Origin: Gammaproteobacteria bacterium
Lineage (GTDB): Bacteria; Pseudomonadota; Gammaproteobacteria; SZUA-152
Direction of reading: 5' to 3'
NCBI GenBank assembly: GCA_021647505.1
Contig: JAKIUN010000030.1
Coordinates: 1 to 42,940 of the forward strand
DNA length: 42,940 nucleotides
Made by a program: the position numbers and the translations under genes. The notes below the pieces were generated by a model. The model was not told where the DNA came from, made no database searches, and worked only from the letters and a program-made list of their open reading frames with translations. Of the stretch, positions 17,973 to 26,666 are shown piece by piece. Within the stretch, counting starts at the first letter, position 1. Each line of letters begins with the position of its first letter.

Positions 17973-18010
17973 AAACCCAGCCAACAAGCTCTACCTCGGC
18001 TGGGTTTTTT
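17973..18010 (+). terminator. Terminator of the toxin-antitoxin pair
   Basis: AACCCAGCC (17974-17982) pairs with GGCTGGGTT (17998-18006), followed by a run of T residues. It lies 10 bases after the antitoxin stop. Confidence 0.85.
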
Positions 18011-18398
18011 GCATATCTATAATTCCATCGGCTAACTCGGCGGGCGCATTACTGATAGTAATTCACCTTGATATCTCCACGGGAAGTGTGTAAGCCTTGT
18101 ATAAAATAAGGTGCGTACACTTCGGGGTGATGTGACATCAGCTTTTTGAACTATCAAGCAAAACCTGCCACGGATAGCCTTGGGGAGGCTGAGCGAAACC
18201 AAGAATCGGTGGTGCGAATAGCCCTCGGGGTGGAGATAGGGAACAGGTTAGCCGTTTGGCTGGTGGGTGCTGATTCGCAAGGTACAAATCTAGGTACAGT
18301 GCGTTACTACCTATCACACCCTATAGCCTTGATTAATCCGGTGGAAATGCCCATAATCCGCCGCTCGTGAAATCATTGGGCAACACTGAACCAAGGCT
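18011..18398. other. Unassigned right end of the tRNA-Lys element
   Basis: 388 bases with no recognisable gene. A 74-codon open frame (18146-18370) has no family likeness, no clear ribosome binding site and is judged chance. The stretch may be eroded cargo of the element or its recombination-directing end. Confidence 0.5.
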
Positions 18399-18442
18399 TT
18401 TTAATCTGATGGTTCCGCGTTCGAGTCGCGGACGGCCCACCA
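18399..18442 (+). repeat. Attachment site copy (right), tRNA-Lys 3' half
   Basis: This is the 44-base partner of 16046-16089, with 42 identical positions. It lacks the 5' half of a tRNA, so it is not a functional gene. It marks the right junction of the element, 39 bases before the prfC start. Confidence 0.85.
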
Positions 18443-18481
18443 CTTTTCCTTCCAATATCGCTCCCAAAGCAGCCAATCCGC

Positions 18482-20062
18482 ATGTCAGTCATCAAGCAGG
18501 AAGCCGAACGCCGGCGCAGTTTTGCGATTATCTCGCATCCCGACGCGGGAAAGACCACGCTGACGGAAAAGCTGCTGTTATTCGGGCGCGCGATTCAGAT
18601 GGCCGGCACAGTCAAGGGGCGCAAGGCCGCACGCCATGCCACCTCTGACTGGATGGCGCTAGAGCAGCAGCGTGGCATCTCGGTGACCTCGTCGGTGATG
18701 CAGTTTCCGTACAACGACTGCATTATCAACCTGCTCGACACGCCAGGCCACGAGGACTTCTCTGAAGACACCTACCGTACCCTCACTGCGGCTGATTCGG
18801 CGTTGATGGTGATTGACTGCGCCAAGGGCGTCGAGCAGCGTACGGTCAAGCTGATGGAGGTTTGTCGTTTGCGCGATACGCCCATCATCAGTTTTATCAA
18901 CAAACTTGATCGTGAGGGCCGTGACCCGCTGGATTTACTCGATGAAGTCGAGGCTATCCTCAAGATCCGTTGCGCACCGATGACCTGGCCCATCGGCATG
19001 GGCAAGGCCTTCAAGGGTGTGTTCGACCTCTACAGTGACACCATTCATCTGTACAGCCCCAGTCATGGCGGCAAAATTCAGGAAGGTGAGGTTATCGAGG
19101 GACTGGACAATTCGCGCCTGGACGAACTGTTTGGCAGCATGGTCGAAGAGCTGCGTGAAGAGGTGGAACTGGTGCGTGGCGCCAGTCACGCGTTCGACCT
19201 GGATGCCTACCTGGCTGGTGAGCTGACGCCGGTCTACTTCGGCTCCGCCATCAACAATTTTGGTGTGCGTGAGTTGCTGGATGCGCTGATCAACTTCGCA
19301 CCGTCACCACCGCCGCGTAAGACCCAGACGCGCGATGTGGCGCCCGACGAAGAAAAGTTCACCGGCTTCGTGTTCAAGATCCAGGCCAATATGGATCCGT
19401 CACACCGTGATCGCATCGCCTTTCTGCGCATCTGTTCCGGGCAGTACAGCCAGGGCATGAAGGCACGCCATGTGCGCATGGGCCGCGATATAAAAATCCC
19501 CAATGCCATCACCTTTATGGCGGCGGATCGTGAGCATGTCGAGAATGCCTGGTCTGGCGACATCATCGGCCTGCATAACCATGGCACGATCCAGATTGGC
19601 GATACCTTCACCCAGGGTGAAGTGCTGAAATTCACCGGTATCCCACATTTTGCGCCGGAACTGTTCCGGCGTGCGCGTCTGCGTGACCCATTGCGCATGA
19701 AGGCCCTGCAGAAGGGCTTGCAGGAGCTGTGCGAAGAGGGCGCCTCTCAGCTGTTTCGGCCCTTGAACTGCAATGACCTGATCGTTGGTGCTGTGGGCAT
19801 TCTGCAGTTTGATGTGGTGGCTCACCGACTGTTGCACGAATACAAGGTAGAATGCCTGTTTGAAACGGTCAATGTCGCGACGGCACGCTGGGTGGAATGT
19901 ACGGATGACAAGAAACTCGACGAGTTCAAAAAGAAGGCCCATGATAACCTGGCCCTGGATGGTGATAACAACCTGACCTATATCGCACCGACACGTATCA
20001 ATCTTGACCTGACCATAGAGCGTTGGCCCGAGATAGCATTCCATTCGACGCGCGAGCATTAA
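18482..20062 (+). CDS. prfC: Peptide chain release factor 3
   Basis: RF3 (526 residues) is a GTPase that removes RF1 and RF2 from the ribosome after peptide release. The G domain shows [16 protein letters not shown] (residues 17-32), the switch I segment [17 protein letters not shown] and [10 protein letters not shown]. The RF3-specific part includes [16 protein letters not shown] and the C-terminal domain. Length matches E. coli RF3. The start ATG 18482 has no clear Shine-Dalgarno sequence; its old upstream region was replaced when the tRNA-Lys element inserted, so its promoter may now be weaker or come from the element. Confidence 0.98.
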   Translation: MSVIKQEAERRRSFAIISHPDAGKTTLTEKLLLFGRAIQMAGTVKGRKAARHATSDWMALEQQRGISVTSSVMQFPYNDCIINLLDTPGHEDFSEDTYRTLTAADSALMVIDCAKGVEQRTVKLMEVCRLRDTPIISFINKLDREGRDPLDLLDEVEAILKIRCAPMTWPIGMGKAFKGVFDLYSDTIHLYSPSHGGKIQEGEVIEGLDNSRLDELFGSMVEELREEVELVRGASHAFDLDAYLAGELTPVYFGSAINNFGVRELLDALINFAPSPPPRKTQTRDVAPDEEKFTGFVFKIQANMDPSHRDRIAFLRICSGQYSQGMKARHVRMGRDIKIPNAITFMAADREHVENAWSGDIIGLHNHGTIQIGDTFTQGEVLKFTGIPHFAPELFRRARLRDPLRMKALQKGLQELCEEGASQLFRPLNCNDLIVGAVGILQFDVVAHRLLHEYKVECLFETVNVATARWVECTDDKKLDEFKKKAHDNLALDGDNNLTYIAPTRINLDLTIERWPEIAFHSTREH

Positions 20063-20339
20063 TCGGAAGATTTCTTCGCCTCCAGGTGGCCAAAGTGGAT
20101 ACGGAACCATTGTACGGTCAGGGGTCTGATAAAGAATGTGTGAAAATCTCCAATGTCTGCCGCAAGTCCAGGGATACGGCCTTTCTGCGCTTGCGCAGGC
20201 TGGTGATTGGGGGCCAATCCTGTTAGCGTCTGGTTCTCGTTGGTCTTGGCGTGAATCATGCATTACGCCGCTGAATCGGGTGCCGAGACGTGGCCCCGTG
20301 GGATAAAATACCGCCGTAATATGACAAAATATCTACTCG
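20063..20339. other. Spacer between prfC and gspC
   Basis: 277 bases. A small hairpin CTGCGC-TT-GCGCAG lies near 20185-20198 with no T-run. AT-rich boxes just before gspC (ATAAAAT near 20304, TAATAT near 20317) could hold the gsp promoter. No gene is supported on either strand. Confidence 0.4.
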
Positions 20340-21281
20340 ATGAATTCCCGGGCTCTCCCCGTGCCTAGCTGGCAGGTGGACTGGTTGCCTCGGCTGGCGG
20401 TGCTGGCGCAGGATCGGCGTTTGTCGGCGTTGGTTGCGCTGCTGTTTATTGTGCTGCTGGCAAAGGCGCTGGCCAGCCTGACCTGGACACTGTTGCCTGC
20501 ACCCGATGAGAACACGACTGGATTTGTCCAGCCCGGCCCTGCCCAGACACAGACCCGCTCGGTATCGGCCAAGGTGTCTGCCGCCAGTATTGAGCGTCTA
20601 CACCTGTTTGGTGAGGCCGGGAAGGCGTCGCCTACGGTGGCCGCCACAGTGGTGGATGCCCCGGATACCCGCTTGAACCTGAAACTGCACGGTGTGCTGG
20701 CCTCGGACAACCTTGTCATTGCACGTGCCATCATCGCCGACGGCAAGGGCTTAGAAGATGCCTATGCCGTAGACGATAAGCTTCCGGGTAATGCCGTGCT
20801 GAAGGAAATTCATACCGACCGCATTATTTTGGAACACCGTGGGCGGCTGGAAACCCTGCGCTTGCCAAAGGATGCAAATACGCTGGTGAATAATCGGGTT
20901 GCTACGAGTCCGACCATGGGCGGCCGTCCGGCCGCCGCCATCTCGTCGAGTACTGCAGACACCGGTGCCCTGCTGCGCCAGTACCGCGATGCCTTGGTGA
21001 CTGATCCGCAGAGTGTGATGGAGCTGGTGCGTGCTGAGCCGGTGCGTGACCGTTCCACTGGCAAGCTTAAGGGTTACCGTGTTCGCCCGGGCCGCGACCG
21101 CCAACTGTTGTCGCGCTTTGGCCTGCGTGCCGGCGACGTGGTGACATCTATCAACGGTATTCCCATGGACAATCCGTTGAAAGCGCTGGAGCTGATGCGT
21201 GATGTAACCACCTTGTCGCAGATCAGCCTGGAAGTGGAGCGCAATGGCACCTCACAGACTTTTTCGTTTCAAATTGATTAG
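20340..21281 (+). CDS. gspC: Type II secretion system protein GspC
   Basis: The 313-residue protein has a short cytoplasmic start, one membrane segment at about residues 29-52, a proline-rich linker, the homology region at about 85-180 (LHGVLASDNLVIARAIIADG) and a C-terminal PDZ domain (GLRAGDVVTSINGIPMDNP at about 261-279). GspC joins the inner-membrane platform to the outer-membrane secretin GspD through its homology region. It leads the gspCDEF operon, and gspD starts 55 bases after its stop. No strong ribosome binding site is visible. Confidence 0.93.
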   Translation: MNSRALPVPSWQVDWLPRLAVLAQDRRLSALVALLFIVLLAKALASLTWTLLPAPDENTTGFVQPGPAQTQTRSVSAKVSAASIERLHLFGEAGKASPTVAATVVDAPDTRLNLKLHGVLASDNLVIARAIIADGKGLEDAYAVDDKLPGNAVLKEIHTDRIILEHRGRLETLRLPKDANTLVNNRVATSPTMGGRPAAAISSSTADTGALLRQYRDALVTDPQSVMELVRAEPVRDRSTGKLKGYRVRPGRDRQLLSRFGLRAGDVVTSINGIPMDNPLKALELMRDVTTLSQISLEVERNGTSQTFSFQID

Positions 21282-21336
21282 AAATTCCCATGACGGATTA
21301 CAATGGCCGCCTGTGGCCGAGGGACAAACTGTTATC

Positions 21337-23445
21337 ATGATCTTGCAACAACATTGCTGTGTCCGCCGCCAGTGGGCATCGGGTCTGACGCCGGCGCTGG
21401 GCGCACTGCTGCTGTGGCTCATCCTGATTTTGCCGGTGATGGCCGCGCCACCGCAGAATATGCTCAATTTCAAGGGTGCCGACATCAATGCGGTGATCAG
21501 TGCGGTGGCCGAAGTTACCGGTAAGAACTTCATTGTCGATCCACGCGTCAAGGGCAAGGTGACGCTGATCTCCAACCGCCCCATGGGCGAGAACGAGATC
21601 TACCTGGTCTTTCTGTCGATTCTCGAAGTGCATGGTTATTCGGCTGTGCCCAGCGGCGAGACCATCAAGATTGTCCCCGATGCCGATGCCAAACATAGCG
21701 GTATGCCCACCGCCAGCAAGCGGCAGCCGGGACGTGGCGATGAGTCCGTCACCCGCGTGGTGCAGATCGAGCACGTGACTGCCGCCCAGCTGGTGCCCAT
21801 CCTGCGTCCACTGGTGCCGCCACAGGGGCATCTGGCGGCCTATCCGCCCAGTAACGTGCTGATCATCTCTGATCGTGCCGCCAACATTGCGCGGCTGGTG
21901 AGCATTATTCAGCGCATCGACCAGCCCAGTAGTGGCGAGATCGAATACATCCAGCTGGAACACGCCGTGGCGGCGGATCTGGTGCGTGTGCTCAATTCCC
22001 TGCAGCAGCAGGGTGCGAAGAAGGCCCTCAAATCCTCCAAACCCATGTTGGTGGCAGACGAACGCACCAACAGTATTCTTATCGGTGGTGACCGCACCAC
22101 TCGTTTGCAGTTGCGAGCCATCATCTCTCACCTCGATACACCCTCGGGAACCAGTGGTGACACCCATGTCGTATATTTGCGTTACGCCAAGGCCAAGGAT
22201 CTGGCGACAGTGCTTACTGGCGTCGGCAAGGCAAAAAAGGATAACGGAAAGAGCAAGGGGCCGGCTGCCGTGCGCAATCAGCCCTTCGACATCCAGGCTG
22301 ATGAAAGCACTAATGCACTGGTGATTACCGCCACGCCGACGGTGTATCGCTCGCTGGCCTCGGTGATCCGCCAACTGGATATACGCCGCGCGCAGGTGCT
22401 GGTGGAGGTGGTGATTGCTGAGATCTCCTCGGATCGCTCCGCCGAACTGGGCGTGCAGTGGCTTTTCGAGGGTACAGGCGGCAATATGCCTGTCGGTGCG
22501 GTTAATTTCGGTGGCGGCGGCAGCAGTATTTCCGGTCTCGCACGCGCCGCGCTCGCTGCCTCTGGTAATCCGCTGGCCGCCGTTGGTGCTCTCGGCACTG
22601 GCATGACGGTTGGTGCGGGCCGCTTCAACAGTAATACCTTCAATTTTGCTGCCCTGGTTCGCGCCCTGGAAGGCGACGGCGCCACCAATATTCTCTCCAC
22701 GCCGAACCTGGTAACCCTGGACAACGAAGAGGCGGAGATCTTTGTCGGCCAGGAGCTGTCTATTCCCTCCGGTACTTTCACCAATACCAGTGGTAGTAAT
22801 ACTGGGAGTTCGGTGAATCCCTTTACCACCTTTGAGCGCAAGAAGGTGGGCATCCGCCTCAAGGTCAAGCCGCAGATTAACGAGGGCAATACCATCCGTC
22901 TCGACATCGAGCAGAACATCGATGGTCTTGTCGCAGGCTCTGCCGGGCAGGGTGACGTGGTGACCAGCGAGCGCACTGTCACCACCAGCGTACTGGTGGA
23001 TGATGGTATGGCGCTGGTGCTGGGCGGTTTGATCGAAGACCGCGTGGTGGAAACTGGGCAGAAGGTGCCGCTCCTCGGTGACATCCCCCTGCTCGGCGCG
23101 CTGTTCCGTTACAAGTCGGTGCAGAAACAAAAGGTTAATCTGATGATGTTCATGCGTCCGACTATCCTGCGTAGCAAGAGTGACAGTCTCAATCTGACCC
23201 GTAATAAATACAACTACATCCGCGACCGCCAGCTGGATCTGCTCGATGAAGGCGTCGGCCTGCTGTCCGGTGAAGAGCATCCGACCCTACCCCCCGAAGC
23301 TGACTATCTTTATATCCCTGAGCCCTTTGACGAAGAGCCCTCAGCTGATAAAGAGCCCTCAGCCGACAAGAAGCCCTCAGCCGATAAAAAGCCCGAGGAT
23401 GAGAGCGGTATAATGGAGAATAGCCAGCCAGAGGCCGGGCAATAG
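21337..23445 (+). CDS. gspD: Type II secretion system secretin GspD
   Basis: Started at ATG 21337 (MILQQHCCVRRQ) the protein is 702 residues with a signal peptide (LGALLLWLILILPVMAA) cleaved before PPQNML. The N0 domain follows (LNFKGADINAVISAVAEVTG), then the N1-N3 domains and the secretin core with VPLLGDIPLLGALFRYKSV near the end. The frame is open 93 bases further upstream into gspC, but only the later start gives an N-terminal signal sequence. GspD forms the outer-membrane channel. The tail (after about residue 660) is acidic and has a three-copy EPSADK repeat, which is unusual; a C-terminal S-domain for a pilotin is not evident. Confidence 0.95.
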   Translation: MILQQHCCVRRQWASGLTPALGALLLWLILILPVMAAPPQNMLNFKGADINAVISAVAEVTGKNFIVDPRVKGKVTLISNRPMGENEIYLVFLSILEVHGYSAVPSGETIKIVPDADAKHSGMPTASKRQPGRGDESVTRVVQIEHVTAAQLVPILRPLVPPQGHLAAYPPSNVLIISDRAANIARLVSIIQRIDQPSSGEIEYIQLEHAVAADLVRVLNSLQQQGAKKALKSSKPMLVADERTNSILIGGDRTTRLQLRAIISHLDTPSGTSGDTHVVYLRYAKAKDLATVLTGVGKAKKDNGKSKGPAAVRNQPFDIQADESTNALVITATPTVYRSLASVIRQLDIRRAQVLVEVVIAEISSDRSAELGVQWLFEGTGGNMPVGAVNFGGGGSSISGLARAALAASGNPLAAVGALGTGMTVGAGRFNSNTFNFAALVRALEGDGATNILSTPNLVTLDNEEAEIFVGQELSIPSGTFTNTSGSNTGSSVNPFTTFERKKVGIRLKVKPQINEGNTIRLDIEQNIDGLVAGSAGQGDVVTSERTVTTSVLVDDGMALVLGGLIEDRVVETGQKVPLLGDIPLLGALFRYKSVQKQKVNLMMFMRPTILRSKSDSLNLTRNKYNYIRDRQLDLLDEGVGLLSGEEHPTLPPEADYLYIPEPFDEEPSADKEPSADKKPSADKKPEDESGIMENSQPEAGQ
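23335..23388 (+). repeat. Three tandem 18-bp repeats in gspD tail
   Basis: Units at 23335-23352, 23353-23370 and 23371-23388 each encode E/K-PSADK and differ at few bases. They lengthen the acidic C-terminal tail of the secretin and could vary in number by slippage. Confidence 0.8.
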
Positions 23446-23448
23446 GCG

Positions 23449-24984
23449 ATGAGGGAGAGCGTGGATACACTGTCTGGCGAAGAAAGGCCAGTCGGGGAGA
23501 TGGACGAGGTGCATGGCGCCCATGGCCTGCCTTTCGCCTTTGCCAAGCGCAACGGTGTTATGGTGGCCGAGGAGCACGCGGATCACACTGTGGTGTTGGC
23601 GCGTCCCGGCGTCAGCAGCGTGACCCTGGCTGAGATGCGCCGCTTTCTTGGCTCGCCTGTGCGTCTCAAACTGATTGACATCGATGAGTTTGACGCCCGT
23701 CTGCAGCAATCCTACGAACAACACTCCGGTCAGGCCATGCAGATGATGGACGACCTCGACGAAGAGGCCGACCTGTTTCAGGTGGCGCAGGATCTTCCCG
23801 AGCCGGAAGACCTGTTGGAAAGCGAGGATGACGCCCCTATCATCCGCCTTATCAATGCCCTGCTGACCCAGGCCATCAAGGAAGAGGCCTCGGATATTCA
23901 CATAGAACCCTACGAGACCCGGCTGGTGGTGCGCTTCCGCGTCGACGGTGTGCTGCGCGAAGTACTCACGCCTCGTCGAGTGCTGGCACCGCTGTTAGTG
24001 TCACGAATCAAGGTGATGTCGAAACTGGATATTGCTGAAAAACGCCTGCCGCAGGATGGCCGTATTTCCCTGCGCGTGGCGGGTCGCGCGGTGGATGTGC
24101 GAGTTTCCACCATCCCCACCGGACAGGGTGAGCGCGTGGTGATGCGTCTGCTCGACAAACAGGCGGGACGGCTCGACCTTTCGCACCTGGGGATGGACGA
24201 AAGAACACGCAAGGTGATGGACCATGTCATCCGTCGGCCGCACGGTATACTTTTGGTTACGGGGCCGACCGGTTCCGGTAAGACCACGACCTTGTACGCG
24301 GGATTGACGCAGCTTAACGACCATAAGCGCAACATCATGACCGTCGAGGATCCGGTGGAATACGACCTCGAAGGTATCAGTCAAACCAATGTCAACATGA
24401 AGGTCGATATGACCTTTGCGCGCGGCCTGCGCGCCATTTTACGCCAGGATCCAGACGTGGTGATGATCGGTGAGATTCGTGATTTGGAAACGGCGGAGAT
24501 CGCCGTGCAGTCTTCACTGACCGGTCATCTGGTGCTGTCGACCCTGCATACCAACAGCGCTGTCGGTGCGGTGACCCGCCTGCGTGACATGGGTGTGGAA
24601 CCCTTTTTGCTGTCGTCCACACTGCTCGGTGTGTTGGCGCAACGCTTAGTGCGCTTGCTGTGTTCAGAATGCAAGACTGCCTACACCGCCGGCTCGGTCG
24701 ACTGTGAACGTTTTGGTTTTGACGCCGATAATCCGCCTACCTTTCACAAGGCCGAGGGCTGTAAACACTGCAATTATCTGGGTTATCGCGGCCGCAGTGG
24801 CATCTATGAACTGGTGGAAATCGACGACACCCTGCGCAGCATGATCCATGATGGCGTCAGTGAGCTCGATATAGAAAGTTATGCGCGCAAATCCAGCCCC
24901 GGTATTCGGCAGGACGGCCTGCGTCGTATCCTTGCTGGCGAGACCTCGGTGGAGGAGGTGTTGCGCGTGACCCAAGAAGACTGA
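23449..24984 (+). CDS. gspE: Type II secretion system ATPase GspE
   Basis: GspE (511 residues) powers the secretion pseudopilus from the cytoplasm. It has the N-terminal domain that binds GspL (about residues 25-125), Walker [10 protein letters not shown] (272-280), the Asp box, Walker [13 protein letters not shown] (334-345), the His box [12 protein letters not shown], and a CxxC-CxxC zinc site (Cys405, 408, 438, 441). It starts three bases after the gspD stop, so the pair is translated together. Length is usual. PilB-type ATPases are close relatives, but the gene context decides for GspE. Confidence 0.95.
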   Translation: MRESVDTLSGEERPVGEMDEVHGAHGLPFAFAKRNGVMVAEEHADHTVVLARPGVSSVTLAEMRRFLGSPVRLKLIDIDEFDARLQQSYEQHSGQAMQMMDDLDEEADLFQVAQDLPEPEDLLESEDDAPIIRLINALLTQAIKEEASDIHIEPYETRLVVRFRVDGVLREVLTPRRVLAPLLVSRIKVMSKLDIAEKRLPQDGRISLRVAGRAVDVRVSTIPTGQGERVVMRLLDKQAGRLDLSHLGMDERTRKVMDHVIRRPHGILLVTGPTGSGKTTTLYAGLTQLNDHKRNIMTVEDPVEYDLEGISQTNVNMKVDMTFARGLRAILRQDPDVVMIGEIRDLETAEIAVQSSLTGHLVLSTLHTNSAVGAVTRLRDMGVEPFLLSSTLLGVLAQRLVRLLCSECKTAYTAGSVDCERFGFDADNPPTFHKAEGCKHCNYLGYRGRSGIYELVEIDDTLRSMIHDGVSELDIESYARKSSPGIRQDGLRRILAGETSVEEVLRVTQED

Positions 24985-24992
24985 GTGAAAGA

Positions 24993-25115
24993 CAGTGTTG
25001 AGTGCTGAGTGTTTAGTGTTTAGTGGGGAGGCTTCGCGATGGTGGGGGGGCAGCGTTGCGCCGTGCTTGCTTTCGGATTTCCGGCGCTCAACACTCAACA
25101 CTCAACACTCAACAC
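24993..25115 (+). repeat. Inverted heptamer repeats between gspE and gspF
   Basis: Four perfect copies of CTCAACA lie at 25087-25114. A degenerate reverse-complement set of the same 7-base unit lies at 24993-25025 (units TTGAGTG, CTGAGTG, TTTAGTG, TTTAGTG). The two sets could pair into a stem of about 30 bases just before gspF. The 143-base gap is unusual between these two normally adjacent genes. Confidence 0.75.
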
Positions 25116-25127
25116 TGGCGAAGCCCA

Positions 25128-26339
25128 ATGCCTGCGTTTGAATATACCGCACTCGATGCCCGCGGCCGCGAACGCAAAGGCGTGCTGGAGGGTGACGCCG
25201 GGCGGCAGGTCCGCCAGCAGTTGCGTGAGGAGGGCCTCACGCCGTTATCCGTGGAGGCCGTGCGCACCCGTGAGGCCCGTACCCGCAAATCCTTGTTCCA
25301 ACGGGGTATCAGCTCTACCGACCTGGCGTTGATTACCCGTCAGTGGGCAACGCTGGTACGTTCCGGTTTACCGGTGGATGAGACGCTGATGACGGTTTCC
25401 CGGCAGACCGAAAAGGCGCGCCTGAAAAGTATGATGGCGGCGGTGCGTTCGCGGGTACTGGAAGGCCACACCCTGGCGGTGGCGCTGGGTGATTTTCCGC
25501 ATGTCTTTTCCGATTTGTTTCGTTCTACGGTAGCGGCGGGCGAACAATCGGGCCATCTCGACATGGTGCTGGAACGACTGGCGGATTACACCGAGGCGCG
25601 CCAGCAATTGTCACAAAAGATGATGTTGGCGCTGGTCTATCCCACCCTGCTGACCCTGGTGGCGATTGCCGTGGTGGTTTTGTTGTTGACCTTCGTTGTG
25701 CCGCAGGTGGTGCAGGTATTTGATAATATCGACCAGGAGTTACCGGCCCTGACCCGCGGGCTGATTGCCAGCAGCGAGTTTTTGCAGACTTACGGCCCCG
25801 CTATCCTGCTGCTACTGGTGGTGCTGGGCGTGGGCTTTACCTATTTGTTGCGCATCCATGCCTTCAAACGCGGATTTCACAGCCTGTTATTGAAGATACC
25901 ACTGATCTCACGCCTGGTGCGTGGCATGGATACCGCCCGTTTTGCGCGCACCTTCAGCATCCTGGTGGTCAGCGGTGTGCCGGTGCTGGAGGGTATGCGT
26001 ATCTCCGCCACCGTAATGAGTAATCTGCCCATGCGCGAGGCGGTGGAAGACGCCGCACGGCGGGTGCGCGAGGGTACGGGCATTCACATGGCATTGGAAT
26101 CCTGCGGTTATTTTCCGCCCATGACAGTTCATCTTATCGCCAGCGGCGAGTCCAGTGGCAACTTGGAAGCGATGCTGGAGCGTGCCGCCAGTGCTCAGGA
26201 GCGGGAAATGGAAACCCTGGTCTCCGGTCTCATGGGTTTGTTTGAGCCCATCCTTATTCTCGCTATGGGCGGCATCGTGCTGGTCATCGTACTGGCGATT
26301 CTGTTGCCTATCTTTGATCTCAACCAGTTGGTGCAGTAG
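25128..26339 (+). CDS. gspF: Type II secretion system inner-membrane protein GspF
   Basis: Started at ATG 25128 (MPAFEYTALDARGRERKG) the protein is 403 residues, the family norm. It has two related cytoplasmic domains (ITRQWATLVRSGLPVDETLM and FARTFSILVVSGVPVLEGMR) and three membrane segments at about 170-195, 220-240 and 375-398. GspF is the platform protein that GspE acts on. An upstream start at 25023 would add 35 residues encoded by the repeat region and is rejected. It ends the operon; gspG and later genes are not here. Confidence 0.95.
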   Translation: MPAFEYTALDARGRERKGVLEGDAGRQVRQQLREEGLTPLSVEAVRTREARTRKSLFQRGISSTDLALITRQWATLVRSGLPVDETLMTVSRQTEKARLKSMMAAVRSRVLEGHTLAVALGDFPHVFSDLFRSTVAAGEQSGHLDMVLERLADYTEARQQLSQKMMLALVYPTLLTLVAIAVVVLLLTFVVPQVVQVFDNIDQELPALTRGLIASSEFLQTYGPAILLLLVVLGVGFTYLLRIHAFKRGFHSLLLKIPLISRLVRGMDTARFARTFSILVVSGVPVLEGMRISATVMSNLPMREAVEDAARRVREGTGIHMALESCGYFPPMTVHLIASGESSGNLEAMLERAASAQEREMETLVSGLMGLFEPILILAMGGIVLVIVLAILLPIFDLNQLVQ

Positions 26340-26666
26340 CAGGCAGGCCGAGTCTGCGGGGCTCACGACGGCTGAACATAATCTATATTATTGCCGGGGT
26401 AATAAAAAAAGCCCCGCACAAGATGCGGGGCTAAGAGGAGTGGTGGAGGGGATCCACCTTAGGGGGGGGGTATCATCGCCAAATCGATCCACTGGGGAGA
26501 CTCGGCGAGATATCACCGATTCCGGAGAGAGAGGAGGGGTATTGATCCGTCGACACAAGGTGCCGGCCGAATCAGACTCAACTCCAGAATCTGTAAAGGA
26601 TCTTAACGCTGAAAACCTTAACACCGCCTGAAGAAGATGTGTAAAAAATGCATGTTTATGTTCTGT
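26340..26666. other. Gene-free stretch between gspF and the sensor kinase
   Basis: 327 bases that hold the convergent ends of gspF and the kinase gene. They contain a minus-strand terminator (26402-26432), a GGTGGA/TCCACC hairpin (26442-26458) and a run of nine G (26462-26470). The minus-strand frame 26388-26624 lacks any family likeness. If transcription runs to the terminator, the kinase mRNA has a 230-base structured 3' end. Confidence 0.5.
26402..26432 (-). terminator. Terminator of the qseBC-like operon
   Basis: On the minus strand AGCCCCGC pairs with GCGGGGCT around a 7-base loop and is followed by a run of seven T. On the plus strand there is no T-run, so it serves the minus-strand two-component genes. 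Confidence 0.8.

Larger units (their letters stand above)
16090..18442. mobile_element. Decayed integrative element at tRNA-Lys
   Basis: The segment between the two attachment copies is about 2.35 kb. It holds a broken integrase beside the tRNA, an intact toxin-antitoxin pair in the middle and unassigned sequence at the end. The tRNA-proximal integrase plus the 44-base direct repeat are the standard signs of an integrated genomic island; the missing cargo and ruined integrase show it can no longer move by itself. prfC begins 40 bases after the right end. Confidence 0.8.

Noticed and set aside
18146-18370. Small gene at the right end of the tRNA-Lys element
   Set aside because: The 74-residue frame has no recognisable motif and no ribosome binding site at its start.
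18399-18442. Second tRNA-Lys gene
   Set aside because: Only the 3' half matches; there is no 5' half, D arm or acceptor partner, so it is an attachment-site copy.
20059-20259. Small minus-strand gene after prfC
   Set aside because: The 66-residue frame has no family likeness and overlaps the end of prfC.
21244-21336. Upstream start of gspD inside gspC
   Set aside because: It would put 31 residues before the signal peptide; ATG 21337 gives a normal signal sequence.
21298-23280. Long minus-strand frame opposite gspD (660 codons)
   Set aside because: It mirrors the codon structure of gspD, which has clear secretin motifs; the antisense product has no recognisable feature.
25087-25114. CRISPR-like array
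   Set aside because: The repeat unit is only seven bases with no spacers, so it is a simple tandem repeat. No CRISPR array was seen anywhere in the window.
25023-25127. Upstream start of gspF adding 35 residues
   Set aside because: The extra residues are encoded by the heptamer repeats and do not resemble GspF; the family N-terminus (MPAFEY) starts at 25128.
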